A DNA stretch of 64,000 nt from Euglena gracilis (taxonomy: Eukaryota; Euglenida; Euglenophyceae; Euglenales): the NCBI GenBank assembly GCA_039621445.1, contig CP154956.1, positions 92,940,648-93,004,647 of the forward strand, written 5' to 3'. The position numbers were made by a program, and so were the translations under genes. Positions 1-9,327 of this stretch are shown here, piece by piece. Below the pieces are notes generated by a model that was not told the DNA's origin, searched no databases, and saw only the letters and a list, made by a program, of their open reading frames with translations. Each line of letters starts with the position of its first letter. The first letter of the stretch is position 1.

Positions 1-150
1 TCCACACCCCCCGCGCATATCGCGCTTCACGCACATAGTGCGAATCCCGCGCTATCGCGCATCACCGATGATTGGGTATATGCCCAACCCACCCATGCCC
101 CCCCTGGATCGTGTGTGGATGATTCACAATTTCGTTGTTCTGTTTTACAG

Positions 151-387
151 CATGTTCCCCCCCTTCAGGATGTTCAGCAGATCTCCAAGTACACCAAGGA
201 CACTTGGAATGCCTTTCAGTTTGGTGAATATCGCATTTTGAAACACTGGTTTTCAAAAATCGCCGATATGGCGGATTCTTTTGATTTGACCTTAGAAATT
301 GATGCATTCTCCTCTAACGCGCATTCGCGATTACCGCGACATTGGTCGCAACATTATAACGCTTTTGATAAGTTTTGGGGAGGGTAA
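151..387 (+). CDS. Possible terminal exon, unrecognised protein
   Basis: An open stretch begins right after a good acceptor (TTTTACAG, ending at 150) and runs about 78 codons to a TAA at 385-387. The reading is rich in aromatic and charged residues (for example DVQQISKYTKDTWNAF, then DSFDLTLEIDAF) and is not low-complexity, unlike most open frames nearby. A short internal donor cannot be excluded. I do not recognise the family. It lies upstream of the kinase exons on the same strand, with a dispersed repeat between, so it more likely ends an upstream gene. The opposite strand over 62-307 is also open but reads less like protein. Confidence 0.4.
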   Translation, partial: HVPPLQDVQQISKYTKDTWNAFQFGEYRILKHWFSKIADMADSFDLTLEIDAFSSNAHSRLPRHWSQHYNAFDKFWGG

Positions 388-587
388 CACTACTCCACGG
401 TAATCCTCGAATAGAGGAACACCGTTTGGCAGGTCCCACCAATAAAAGGTGACATAAGTCAAATTTTGAAACCATTCCGCTTCGGGATTCACAGGAACAA
501 GTAATGCGCCTCGCGCTTGATCCTGGAAAATCTTACTCACAACAAGCGGGATAAGTTTTAGGGGGGGATGCATCCATAGGATAGTGT
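388..587. other. Spacer, nothing recognised
   Basis: Unique-looking sequence between the exon candidate and the first dispersed repeat. No splice-bounded frame, RNA gene or inverted repeat was seen. Confidence 0.3.
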
Positions 588-1480
588 CCCGGTTCCCATT
601 GGTTTCGGGACCAAAACAGGGGGCCGCCGAGTCGAAAAACGCTCATTTTCGGCTCGAAAACACTTCTTTCGGGACCGGGCGGCCAAAAAAAACATGATTT
701 TGGACAAAAAAATTGCGATTTTTTTCAACTTTTTGACCCAAAAATGCCTAAGTACACCGACCCCAGCCAGGGGGGGGCATGGGGGGAGGGGGCAGCTGGA
801 AAACCGTTTTTCCGGGTCCGGGAGGCCCAAAAACATGGTTTTGGGCCAAAAAAAATTTTGATTTTTTTCGACTTTTTTGGACCCAGAACTGACCCAAAAT
901 CCATGGGTTTCAGGCCCGAACCAGGGGGCTGGGGGTCGAAAACCGCTCATTTTCGGCTTGAAGTCACTTTTTCCGGGTCCGGGAGGCCAAAAAACATGGT
1001 TTTGGCCATTAAATTTTTTTCGATTTTTTGGGATTTTTTTTCGACTTTTTTGGCCGAAAATGGTGAGTCTGACAGTGGAAAAAGTGTACAAAATGGCCTA
1101 AATTGGCCGAAAAAAGCCGCATCTCGGGCTAGGCGGTGAGCTGTGGGGAAATCAAGATACCAGTAGATAGAGCGTTCCAAGGGCTTCAATTTAGGTCTCC
1201 GGACATTTCCTTTGATTTTGCATCATTTTCGAGGTATTTTGAAAATATCGATTTTTGGGCCTGAAATGGCAGAGTCCAAAGGGGGGGGGCTTATCCAGGG
1301 GGGCGGGTAAATCCTACCCAGTTTGGACCCCTTCGCGTGAATAACTCGGGCCCGGCGGGGAGTTAGGGGTTAAACGGAGGTAATTCAGACACTAGAAATC
1401 CAGTCGCTCGCGACTGAAAAAATTCCGGGAACGGGGCCAGGATCATGGTGATAATCCGCCCGTTCTCGAGGTGGCCCGAG
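588..1480 (+). repeat. Dispersed repeat family R1, copy 1
   Basis: Built from roughly 160-bp subunits that pair a GGTCCGGGAGGCC block with runs of A and T. They are followed by a non-repeated tail with GATAGAGCGTTCCAAGGGCT and the phrase TCCGGACATTTCCTTTGATT. The tail matches 43137-43215 almost base for base, recurs inverted at about 21950-22110, and recurs diverged at about 23200-23850. The near identity of distant copies suggests recent spread. No coding capacity is seen: the open frames here are the A/T-run subunits read through. Confidence 0.75.
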
Positions 1481-1824
1481 GGGACGGGGGGGGGGGGGAG
1501 TTCATCCCAACCCCCCCCTCACCCCAACACCTCCCAACTCTGGCTGGTTGTGGGTCTCCTCCCTCTTTGAGCACTGCATTTCTGATTTCTGGATTACAAT
1601 TTTGGAGGTGCTGGCATCAAGCTGTGATGCCCTCCCATCATGTTAAACTGCATTTTAAGGCATTTTAAGGCTTTTTAATTAAAAAAAAACAATGCATGGA
1701 GGTAATGTGATGTGCCATGTGGTGTCGTGTCAAAAGATGTTTTTTCGGGACACTCTATCGCTGTATCATGTCCCATTATGTCATTTCGTCATGCTCTGGT
1801 TTCCCAAAAAAAGGACCCCCTCAG
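1481..1824. other. Intronic or spacer sequence with G/C runs
   Basis: Contains a 12-G run near 1487, a C-rich stretch and a poly-A tract near 1681. No exon was recognised. If the kinase exon at 1825 is internal, this is part of its upstream intron. Confidence 0.3.
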
Positions 1825-1946
1825 GCAAGGCCAGCCAACAACTTCCAGACCAGCGCCCTCTCCCCTGCCGCCGCCTCGCTCCTCAAGGGGCTGATGGAGA
1901 AGGACCCAGACAAGCGAACCAGCTATGTCCTGGGCCGGCCCATTTG
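1825..1946 (+). CDS. AGC-type protein kinase, C-lobe exon 1
   Basis: Acceptor CCCTCAG is followed by an open phase-0 block with ALSPAAASLLKGLMEKDPDK and then R-T-S-Y. This is the classic kinase subdomain XI pattern L-S-x-x-A-x-x-L-L-x-x-L-(x)3-D-P-x-K-R, in which the Arg normally pairs with the APE glutamate. A GTAATC donor follows at 1947-1948. Splicing to the exon at 3068 keeps the frame and gives the AGC order: DP-x-KR, then a short variable stretch, then HPFF-x-x-V-D-W. The glycine loop, VAIK, HRD, DFG and APE motifs are not in this window upstream, so only the 3-prime part of the gene is seen. Family assignment is firm; subfamily is not. Confidence 0.75.
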
Positions 1947-3067
1947 GTAATCCCCAAGGCTAGAGACCCCGATTGCACAGGGAGGGCAGGGGGGGGACAC
2001 AAACACGTTTTTTTGCTTCAATGTGTCTTTTCAATTTGCAAAGTTTGTAGTTTTTGTGTTTTTCCCCAGTTTGACTTCTGCTGGAGAATGCTTTTAACGT
2101 TGACAATTCCATGTTTTTTTGACCAGACTTTTCACTCACATCACATTTTTATTGATACTTTGTCAGGTTTGTTGTTACCTACCCCCCCCCCCGGGAAACT
2201 GTCATGCCCGAAACCTGTCAGGGTCCCGTGTCAGTATAGGAAGTTGTCAGGGTCCCCGGTACCGGCCAACCTGTCAGGGTCATTTCTCATTGATTTTGCC
2301 TTCAAATGCCCTACCCGGGAAACTGTCAGGGTCCCGCCCGGGAAACTGTCAGGGTCCCTGGTACCGGCCAACCTGTCATGATAGGAAGTTGTCGGGGTTC
2401 CCGGTACTGGCCAACCTGTCAGGTGACAGTTTCCCGGGGGGGGGGGGGTAGGTACTCTGGTTTTTTGGGGCCAGCAAATGGCATGTTTTCAAAACTCTTA
2501 TGTTCCTAAACTTACAAAAATCTTTTTGACATTTTTGTTGTTTGTGTCCCCAAAGTGCGTCAAGTCGCACCTGCGTTTTTTGAAGGTTTTGTGGTTTTTG
2601 TGATTTTTTGTGTTGTGTTTGTGGAGGTTGGTGTCACCGGGTCTCTGTGTGTCCATGTCTCCATGTCTTTGTGTCTTCATCAGACCTCCAGAGGGGACAG
2701 CGCTTGTCCCCACATTACGCCACCTTAAAGCCGCCAACCCTTTTGGATTGGCTTGCCATGAAAGAAAGCCAAATGCCCGTCCCAGGAAGCCACCTGGGCT
2801 GGTACCCGCTACATTCCTTCCATATCTCCGCAAGAACCTACCCCCAGGGTTCGATATAAGGAGGGCGTACATGGTTTAGGTGGAGGGGGTGTCCCCCTCC
2901 TCCTGGCCCGCAGGGGGGGGGGGGTCCAGACCACCCCCCCCCCCTGTCCTTATATCGAACCCTGCCTACCCCCTGGCGTCAACATGCACCCAAGTTAACA
3001 GGTCCGGCAACGAAAGGTTTGGGTTGGGGTGGCGGGGCCGTGGCTGCCCAGCAGGGTCGGGATACAG
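1947..3067 (+). other. Kinase intron, about 1.1 kb
   Basis: GT at 1947, AG at 3066-3067, phase 2. It holds a complete TA-flanked MITE (2178-2452), poly-C and poly-G runs around 2916-2944, and an inverted pair reading TATCGAACCCTG at about 2848-2860 and 2952-2964. No other exon is evident in it. Confidence 0.5.
2178..2452. mobile_element. MITE family M1, complete copy, TA target duplication
   Basis: Terminal inverted repeat: CCTACC followed by a C-run and GGGAAACTGTCA at the left, and its reverse complement at the right. TA flanks both sides (2176-2177 and 2453-2454). The interior is made of repeated phrases containing CCTGTCAGGGTCCC and TACCGGCCAACCTGTCA. TA duplication plus TIR is the Tc1/mariner signature; with no transposase and 275 bp, this is a non-autonomous element. 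Other copies: 8483-8601, 15484-15725, and relics at 44655-44750 and 45228-45400. Confidence 0.85.
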
Positions 3068-3148
3068 GGCCGGCACAGCGGCTGAGCGGGTCATGAAGCA
3101 TCCGTTCTTCAGCGGTGTGGATTGGGACCAGGCCGCTTTCCCCCCCCT
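3068..3148 (+). CDS. AGC-type protein kinase, C-lobe exon 2
   Basis: After acceptor GATACAG the frame reads AGTAAERVMKHPFFSGVDWD and then Q-A-A-F-P-P-L. The H-P-F-F-x-x-(I/V)-D-W motif is diagnostic of the end of the AGC kinase catalytic domain, just before the C-terminal tail. The frame either stops at TGA 3150-3152 or, more likely, continues through a GT donor at 3149-3150 (phase 2), because AGC kinases normally carry a tail with a P-P-F motif after this point. The continuation was not located with confidence. Phase agrees with the upstream exon (2 nt + 1 nt giving Trp). Confidence 0.7.
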
Positions 3149-3287
3149 GTGAATCCTCATTTAGGCCGCGTCACTGCCAGTATGTCCCAGGGGAGCACCA
3201 AGCACCAAACACGAAAATATTGATTGGTTTGTGGCATTTCCCAAAATAAACGGAATTGGATCCCCCCTCTGGGGCTCTAAACTGAAT

Positions 3288-3801
3288 ATATAAATGGCAA
3301 GACTAACTCACTGCCCCCCCCCCCCCTCCCCGGGGGGAGGTCCCAGTGGTTGTACCTACCGGGGACTTCGGCCGCCCAGGTGAAACTACTGGGACCCCCC
3401 CTGTGTTTTCCCTGGGGAAACCGATCCACCGACGGAATTTTTTTCGCCGGCGGGGGTAATTTTGGCGTTATTTTTAGGTATAGGGTTAGGGTTAGGGTTG
3501 GGGATTAGGGATAGGGTCAGGGTGAGGGTGCGGGATGGGGGAAATTAGGCAGTGGGGCCGGATTTCGGACATTTTAGACATGAATTTCGACCCGATTTCG
3601 GCCTAAATTTTTTCCTAAATCGTAACCCTAACCCCAATCCCAATTCTAACCCTAACCCTATCCCCTCAATTAACGGAAACGCGGCGAATCGAGGCGCAAA
3701 ATCCAAAAGTTGGAGTTGGTGAAAGAAGTGGGACCCCCGCCCCCAGGTTAAACCACTGGCCCCCCCCCGGGGGGGCAGTGAGTTAGTCTTGCCATATAAA
3801 T
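3288..3801. mobile_element. hAT-type MITE with perfect 8-bp target duplication and telomere-like arms
   Basis: Element body 3296-3793. The 20-bp perfect terminal inverted repeat GGCAAGACTAACTCACTGCC starts and ends it, and ATATAAAT is duplicated immediately outside (3288-3295 and 3794-3801). An 8-bp duplication of form nTnnnnAn is typical of hAT transposition. Subterminal C/G runs and a CAGTGGTT-type motif are also inverted. Near the centre, TTAGGG-like repeats (about 3478-3530) face CCCTAA-like repeats (about 3629-3662). No transposase is present; the element is 498 bp. Confidence 0.9.
3478..3662. repeat. Degenerate telomere-like TTAGGG/CCCTAA inverted pair
   Basis: Several TTAGGG units on the + strand near 3484-3500 are followed by variants. 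An opposing CCCTAA set lies near 3629-3662, with about 100 bp of spacer between. It sits wholly inside the hAT-type element, so it was carried in by transposition or forms part of that family, and it is not a chromosome end. Confidence 0.7.
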
Positions 3802-3889
3802 AACCTCTGTTTCCCCTCCTTTCCACTCACCACCTGCCGGGGCATTTTCCACCAGGGCAGGGGGTGTACCCAACCTTGTTTGCAAACAG

Positions 3890-3958
3890 TCGCTTTGCTA
3901 AAAAGGGGACAGGAAGGAGTTAGACACCTGATTTGGGCACATAGCTGTGACCATGCAG
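3890..3958 (+). CDS. Exon candidate E1, unrecognised protein
   Basis: Acceptor GCAAACAG and donor CATGCAG/GTAGTC bound 22 open codons reading ALLKRGQEGVRHLIWAHSCD and then H-A. It starts with 2 nt of a split codon and ends in phase 1. The phase fits the next candidate at 5155. The composition (His, Trp, Cys) is not explained by the surrounding repeats. Whether it continues the kinase gene is open: the kinase exon at 3148 ends in phase 2, so they do not join directly. Confidence 0.4.
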
Positions 3959-4090
3959 GTAGTCTCTTTGTTTGTTTCCGGGGTTGTAGGTTCGACCCAC
4001 AGGTCCCATCATTCCATGTCGCAAATCGACAGTTTTTTTCCCCCGCGATTTCCCCCTGCTTTTCTGTGTGACAGTTCAGGACAACTTCCC

Positions 4091-4359
4091 ACCTGGCCCA
4101 GGGGGTTTTTTTTAGTCTTGGACCCGGGGGGTCCGGCCGAGCCCCCCCTCCCCTGGGGGTCCCCCCAGGGGGTGGTGAGATATACTTTTCGGTGCCTTTG
4201 GCGCCGAAAATTTTTGAAAAGGTGCCATTTTTAGCATTTTTCGTGATTTTTGGCCATTTTTGGGGAAAAGAGTGGGTCCCCGGGACCCCACCCCAGGGGG
4301 TGGGTAGGTGGGTGGGGGGGGGGACCCCCCAGTCTTAAAAAAAAAAACCTGTCCTGGAC
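4091..4359. mobile_element. hAT-type MITE family H1, copy 1 (aged)
   Basis: Element 4099-4351. It begins CAGGGGGTTTTTTTTAGTC and ends AGTCTTAAAAAAAAAAACCTG, so the ends are inverted repeats starting CAGG, a common hAT terminus. The flanking 8-mers ACCTGGCC and TCCTGGAC agree at six positions. It contains the stable hairpin CGGTGCC-TTT-GGCGCCG at 4190-4206 and the phrase GAGATATACTTTTCGG shared with 35264-35529. No coding capacity. Confidence 0.75.
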
Positions 4360-4370
4360 CACCCGGGACA

Positions 4371-4433
4371 GCGGCCTGCGGTGGACGCCGCCCTCAAGCT
4401 GAAGCTGCCCCCTCCCCTCCTGCCGGACGTGTA
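4371..4433 (+). CDS. Weak terminal exon candidate
   Basis: Next to the right end of the H1 element, a frame reads RPAVDAALKLKLPPPLLPDV and stops at TAG. A possible acceptor (GGGACAG) precedes it. It is short and Leu/Pro-rich. The only support is GC-rich codon texture unlike the A/T-run surroundings. It could be chance. Confidence 0.2.
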
Positions 4434-5154
4434 GGCCCGGCCTGCTTCCCTGCCTGACCCCTCCGCCTGCCCCATCACCTCTCGTGGGACTCTCAAGCAG
4501 CCCGGCCCACCCCCACCCGCCGCGATCTATGGAGAGCAGGGCAGGGAAACCTGTGCGGATGGGTGGATGGTTTGGTTGGGGGGATTTCTGTGGTCGATGA
4601 GGTTCACGTCTGCACATGCATATAGGCATATGTGCCGCCCAACCCATGAAATTGGCAGACTTTTTCCTGAACATGCCGCAGGAGGCTCGTAATGTGAACG
4701 GAAGGATTTCCAGTTGAGCCTTTCTGCTTTGTGTTTGTTTTTGGAACCTGTTTCTCCAACGGTGCAGAAATCCGGACAGTTTCTCTCGACGCAGTTTTGT
4801 GCTGGTTGGGGCTCAATTATCTAACGTGCATTTGCCCTCCGGCCTGTACCCCCGCCAGGGTATTTGAGCAGGCCACAGTGTCAGGTGGCAGGGAAGTCAT
4901 AAAACGGCGTTCGTTTTCCCTCGCTTTGGTTGAACTGCCCGCGGAAAAAGGACATCTGGAAGAAAGGGAGCATCTAAACCCTTTTCAGATGTGATTCATT
5001 CAGCTTTTTTATGTCAACATACATGTACACCTGTATGTGTGTGTATGTTAATAAATGTCAATAATAAAATAATTATAAAAGATATTAAAATAATAATAAC
5101 AACAACAACAATAAATAAATAAATAAATAAATAAACTGCCTTTTGCATTGACAG
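4434..5154. other. Spacer or intron
   Basis: No splice-bounded exon recognised. The 3-prime end (about 5035-5135) is A/T-rich with short ATA, AAC and AAAT microsatellite blocks. Confidence 0.3.
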
Positions 5155-5264
5155 TGTTATACGTGTCCCATTCTGTTGCCCACGGTGGGGTCTCTTCACT
5201 GAGCTGCATCCTGGGCCACCCCACCCATAAGGCCGGTCAGCGAGGCTTCAGGATTGAGCACCAG
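5155..5264 (+). CDS. Exon candidate E2, unrecognised protein
   Basis: Acceptor GCATTGACAG is followed by 36 open codons including VLYVSHSVAHGGVSSLSCIL and then GHPTHKAGQRGFRIEHQ. It starts with 2 nt (fits E1) and ends in phase 0 if the donor is CACCAG/GCCACC, a GC-type donor; otherwise the frame runs on into low-complexity Gly/Pro sequence. The His/Cys/Ser-rich reading looks protein-like. No family recognised. Confidence 0.4.
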
Positions 5265-5773
5265 GCCACCGTCCACCCCCACCCCACCCATGGCTGTACG
5301 GGAATTCCCCGCAAACCTGTGGGTTGTGGGTGGAAGGGAGGCTGGGGGGGGGGGGGGTCCGACCAGCCCCAATCCCACCACCCCTTCCCCTATTTCCGGG
5401 GGCGCCGAGTTTTAGGTCAAAGTTTTCTTTTGCGTGGGTGCTGTGCTGGGTGGGGGGTCGCCCCCCCCCCCCCCCAAGCAGGCCTTCCCGTACAGTCCTG
5501 ACCCCACCGCCCGCCAACCCCCCCCCCCGAACCCCCACCCTTGCCGCCGCCCCACCCTTCTCCGTCTCCGCTCAGGAACAGGAGGCAGCATTGAGACCTG
5601 ATTACCCCATGACTCACTTGACTGTCTAAACACATCGGGGGGGGGGGGGCGCTCTGCGGCTTTAGGGGTGGGTCGGTGGATGGTCGCAGACCCCCGGGGC
5701 CTAAAAGAAAATTTTGTGCCCCTGAGTACTGGCTTGTGAGAGATTTTCCAACGCTTCGCAATGCATTGCACAG

Positions 5774-5920
5774 TGTGCGGTATCCCACTCCACCGGCACG
5801 TGTTTTGGCATTGATGCCAAGCCTTCTTGTCCGGGTCCCCCGGCCAACTGGTGGCGGCAGTCCACGGGCTCCGCCCCAGCAAACCGTAACGCCGCGGATC
5901 TGTCCGTGTCCTGCAACATT
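5774..5920 (+). CDS. Exon candidate E3, Cys-rich, unrecognised
   Basis: Acceptor TTGCACAG is followed by a phase-0 open frame beginning CAVSHSTGTCFGIDAKPSC, with NWWRQSTGSAPANRNAAD further on. Cys spacing and a Trp pair suggest a folded, possibly extracytoplasmic segment, but no known domain is recognised. The 3-prime limit is uncertain: donors at AAACC/GTAACG or CTGTCC/GTGTCC are possible, and a MITE relic begins at about 5925. The opposite strand (5701-5919) is also open, and I consider it the shadow. Confidence 0.4.
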
Positions 5921-5924
5921 CACC

Positions 5925-6150
5925 ATGTCCAACAACCAACGACCAACCCCCCCCCCCAGTCGGAGGTCCCCTTTTTGGAGGTTTGGACAGTCCAAACTCC
6001 TTGTTGGGGGCCAAAAAAACCCCTTGTCCAGCGACTGACCAACCGGTCAGAGGACACTTTTTTGAGTCAGAACCCAATGTTCAACGACCCCCTCCCCCGG
6101 TCAGAGGGCACAGATTACCAGTATTTGGACATGTGGGGAGGGGGGCGGGA
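5925..6150. mobile_element. Relic of MITE family M3
   Basis: Two phrases typical of the M3 family (GTCCAACRACCA plus C-run; CGGTCAGAGG) occur twice, and an inverted ATTTGGACATGTGGGG lies at about 6123-6138. Complete M3 copies are at 18902-19494 and 62582-62990. No clear target duplication remains. Confidence 0.5.
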
Positions 6151-7238
6151 TGGGGGTTCTCCCGGAGGGAACGCAGATGCATTTTTTTTTGCGTTTTTGC
6201 GTGTTTTTTTTGTGTCTCGTTTTTTGAGGGTCCATGTTGCGTTCCCCCCTCCCCCGGTTCTCCAGCACGGGGGGGGGGGTCTCACAGCCCGAGCGGAGGG
6301 GGTCCCCCGGCCTCCCTATCGCAGCCCCGGGAGCGACCCGCCGCCAGCACCCAGCCGGCTCCGTGCGTGCCTGCCCGCCCCGCCCGGGCCCTAGCGGACG
6401 GATGCTGGCCCGGCCGTTGCCCTCCCCCCTTCCGTGTCCAACAACCCCCCCCCATGGTGGGCATTTGGTACCCCCCCCCCATAATTTGCCACCCCATAAT
6501 TGAGAAAATGCTCGGGGAAAAATTTTTGGAGAAATTGACCGCCTGAAAATTGAAATTGATGGCTGGTGAAAAGTGGACGCCCCCCATAATTGAGGGACCC
6601 CCCCCCCATAATTGACCCGCCCCAAGCACTTTATCTGAAAACCTTCATCAACCGAAAACAAAAATACCCGGGGTGTCCTCAGGGGAGAAACACTACTGTC
6701 CCAGGGTTAGGGTTAGGGGAAGACCTAAGTTTGAGGTGGGGTCAGCTTTATGTTTATTGTTAATGTACCCCTTGCCCACCATCTGGGTTCCTGCAAACCC
6801 CGACCAGGGGGGGGGGGGTGAACGCACCCCTTTCCCTGTAACCCCCGACCAGGCTCAAGGGTGGTCAGTACACAGGGGTGGCAGGCAAGGGGGGTAATCC
6901 TGTTTCCCCCGCTGCAGCATCCCCCCCCCCAACAAAGACAGTGTCCCCCTTCATACATCTAACGCCCAGTGATCGCTGTCCTCCGACCGGGATTCGCCGT
7001 GCCAAAAGAAATTCGGATGGCCAAACCCTCAAAAAACGTGTGGGGGACAGGTGGTTGTTAGACATGGTACTGGTGCCTTGTATGAGAGCCACACAAACCA
7101 AACCAAACCTTTTCTCAATTATGGTGGAGGTGGCGTTGCAGCCAGTTCGCCACCACCCACGATGACCCACCGTTTGAGGACAGCATGGGGGTATTTTCAT
7201 TCAAATCAACCAGCGGATATCTGATTGGCCGATTTCAG
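6151..7238. other. Repeat-rich spacer
   Basis: Holds C/G runs, four or more copies of CCCATAATTGA or CATAATTTG between about 6465 and 6620, and an inverted M3-like fragment at about 6955-7065 (CTAACGCCCAGTGATCGCTG facing GGTGGTTGTTAGACATGG). No exon recognised. Confidence 0.4.
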
Positions 7239-7286
7239 AGCCACGATGGACAGAGAGAAAAGACAGAAAGTAGAGCATGACAAGAG
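7239..7286 (+). CDS. Exon candidate E4, highly charged
   Basis: Acceptor GATTTCAG and donor CAAGAG/GTTCAG bound 15 complete codons reading ATMDREKRQKVEHDK (1 nt start, phase 2 end). The frame stays open beyond the donor into RFRPNHFPDN, so the exon may be longer. Charged composition and clean borders are the only support. Confidence 0.3.
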
Positions 7287-7579
7287 GTTCAGGCCCAATC
7301 ATTTTCCAGATAATGCATTTTTTTTTGAAACAAGCCATGTTCAGTCCATGGGTGCAGCAAAATCTCACCGGGCATTTCCAAGATCTGTCTTTCAAGGGAG
7401 ACTTGACCCCGAATGTCCTCCTGGGCCCCTCTTGGGTTGGGTTGATGGGTCCCCATAAGTGAAAGCCTGCCGATGTTCAGCCACACTCCAGATGTGAGCA
7501 ACGGCCGGCCCCAACCCGCTCCCCCTTGTCCCGTGATGCGATATACCCCCGCCCCCCTGCTTCCAGGGCGTTATTTCAG

Positions 7580-7669
7580 AACCATGGTTCGCATTGGCTG
7601 AACTTACAGAACCCGAGTCTGTCGGCTTGGCAATGGGCCGTGCAGGATTTGAGTGGTCAAAGTCAGTAA
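7580..7669 (+). CDS. Terminal exon candidate E5
   Basis: Acceptor TTATTTCAG, then 29 codons beginning NHGSHWLNLQNPSLSAWQWA and ending at TAA 7667-7669. Trp/Asn/Gln-rich and not low-complexity. If E1-E5 belong together they would make a small gene ending here. I cannot prove the join between E3, E4 and E5. No poly-A signal is convincing downstream. Confidence 0.4.
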   Translation, partial: NHGSHWLNLQNPSLSAWQWAVQDLSGQSQ

Positions 7670-8268
7670 TAATTCAAAAATGAGGATTCGGTATTGGGGC
7701 AGGGTTCAAGCCTCCCAACCAGGGTGTCTCTTTGGGTTTTGTCCCTCCCGGGAGGATTCCAGCCCCCCAGCAGTCTTTTTCCAGCCCCGGACCCCCACCC
7801 CCATTCATTTTCAATTTATTTTCTTGCCCGACCCGTAGTCGAACCGGATCCGAGAAAATCGAAGCCGCAAAAATGCCCCTCAAAGCTGCCAATTGTTCAG
7901 AAAAAAGATGTTTTGGCCCCAAACTTGGGCTGGCCTTTTCCAACCCATTTGTGCCCATTTCGGCGCATTTTTGCCCCCCCCCCCCGAAGGCAAAAAAAGC
8001 CTGGTAACGTCCAGCTGCCCTTCGGGTGCCCATAGGGGGAGGTGGGTGAGCCTCCAGCCTTTTTTTTCAATCCAGCCCAAGGGTTTTCAGCCTCTGGGCT
8101 GGACCCCCCCCCCGAGTCCAGCAACTTATGGCATTTTTTTTCTTTTTCAAACGCCATTCCGGCGAAAGAACCAAATCAGCAAAAGAACAAGAAATCAGGT
8201 CAGCGCTTTTCTCAGGCGCTGACCAGCTGCTGTTGAGGGTTTTTTTTTGCTGCCGACCGTGGGCACAG
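7670..8268. other. Spacer, nothing coding
   Basis: Contains repeated CCAGCCC and TTTTTCCAGCC phrases that also occur near 8960-9000, 9240-9290 and 26160-26300, a dispersed low-copy repeat. No exon seen. Confidence 0.3.
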
Positions 8269-8433
8269 GGGGTTCTAATCCGCAACGACCGCCCTGCGGA
8301 ACGGCCCCGCCTCTCGATATGCCTGGCCCAGGAGGGGCGACCGACAGCCCAAATGGACGCCACCAGCACGCGCGCCAACACGCCTCCACTCCGGGGATTT
8401 CCATCCCGCACCGTGCGTCCCCAGGCATTCCAG
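8269..8433 (+). CDS. Exon candidate, 55 codons, unrecognised
   Basis: Acceptor GGGCACAG and donor TTCCAG/GTGGCT bound a fully open phase 0/0 block beginning GVLIRNDRPAERPRLSICLA, with MDATSTRANTPPL later. GC-rich codon thirds contrast with the flanks. An M1 MITE follows 49 bp downstream, inside the presumed intron. It could be an early exon of gene A, since its phase fits the exon at 10061. Confidence 0.45.
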
Positions 8434-8482
8434 GTGGCTGCCCCCCACGTTGCCCCTCCCCCCCAGACAAGGTGCCCCGGTA

Positions 8483-8601
8483 CCTACCCCCCCCCCCCCG
8501 GGAAACTGTCATGCCCGAGAACCTGTCAGGGGAAATTGTCAGGGTCCCTGGTACTGGCCAACCTGTCAGGTGACAGTTTCCCGGGGGGGGGGGGGGGTAG
8601 G
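8483..8601. mobile_element. MITE family M1, short complete copy
   Basis: Same inverted CCTACC + C-run + GGGAAACTGTCA ends as at 2178, and TA on both sides (8481-8482, 8602-8603). Only 119 bp: one interior CCTGTCA unit remains, so this is an internally deleted copy. Confidence 0.85.
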
Positions 8602-9327
8602 TAAGATGCCACCCAGGGCTCGGACCAGCTGATTTATTTTCGTCTCCAAAAAGAGGATCCCTGCTCCCAGGCAACTTGCCGGGTGACGCTGCCGGTCAGG
8701 TCAAGACAGACGTAGCATAATATTTTTTGAAGTGGTTTGAAGTCATTTTCAGGTGTTTAAGGCATTCTGATGAAGTATCCCCCCAGGAAAGTGTCCTCTA
8801 CACTCTGTACCTGCAAGCTGTGTTTACGGGGACCTGTCTAATATCCCTGTACCCATTAACCTGATATTTTTTAAAGATTTTTTGCACTTTTCGTTGAAAG
8901 GAAATGGCAAATTTCGCGCTGAAGAGAAGAGAACCCCATCCCCAGGGGTCAGCCAGCCAGCAGCCTTTTTCCAAACAGTGGCCTTCTTCCAGCCTTAGGC
9001 CCTCCTCGGCCCACCAATGGGTTTTTATTTCCAGCCACCCGAAGGGCAACCAGCTGGTGACTGGTTCTCTTTGCCTTGGATGGTGTCAAGGTGGGCCAAA
9101 AATGGGTTGAAAATGGGTCGCCAAGCTCAAATTTTTGGTAAAAAGAGCAATTTTTTGCCTAAATGACAGTTTTTGGGTATTTTGCAGTTTAGATTTTTGG
9201 TTCCGGTTTTCAGCTGGGGAATATGGGGGGAGGGGGGTTCAGCCAGCAGCCTTTTTTCAGCCAGCCCAAAGTTTCAGTCTTTGGGCTGGTCTCCCCAGCA
9301 GGGCGGGTCCTGAGACAGTTTCCGGGG
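8602..9327. other. Spacer, nothing coding
   Basis: A short CAGCCAGC-rich dispersed motif is repeated. No exon or complete element recognised. Confidence 0.3.

Noticed and set aside
558-1091. 177-codon minus frame and its + counterpart
   Set aside because: Both translate the R1 repeat, which recurs at 22100 and 42400 without frame conservation.
3478-3662. Chromosome end or fusion point
   Set aside because: The telomere-like repeats are degenerate, inverted and enclosed in a transposon with its own target duplication.
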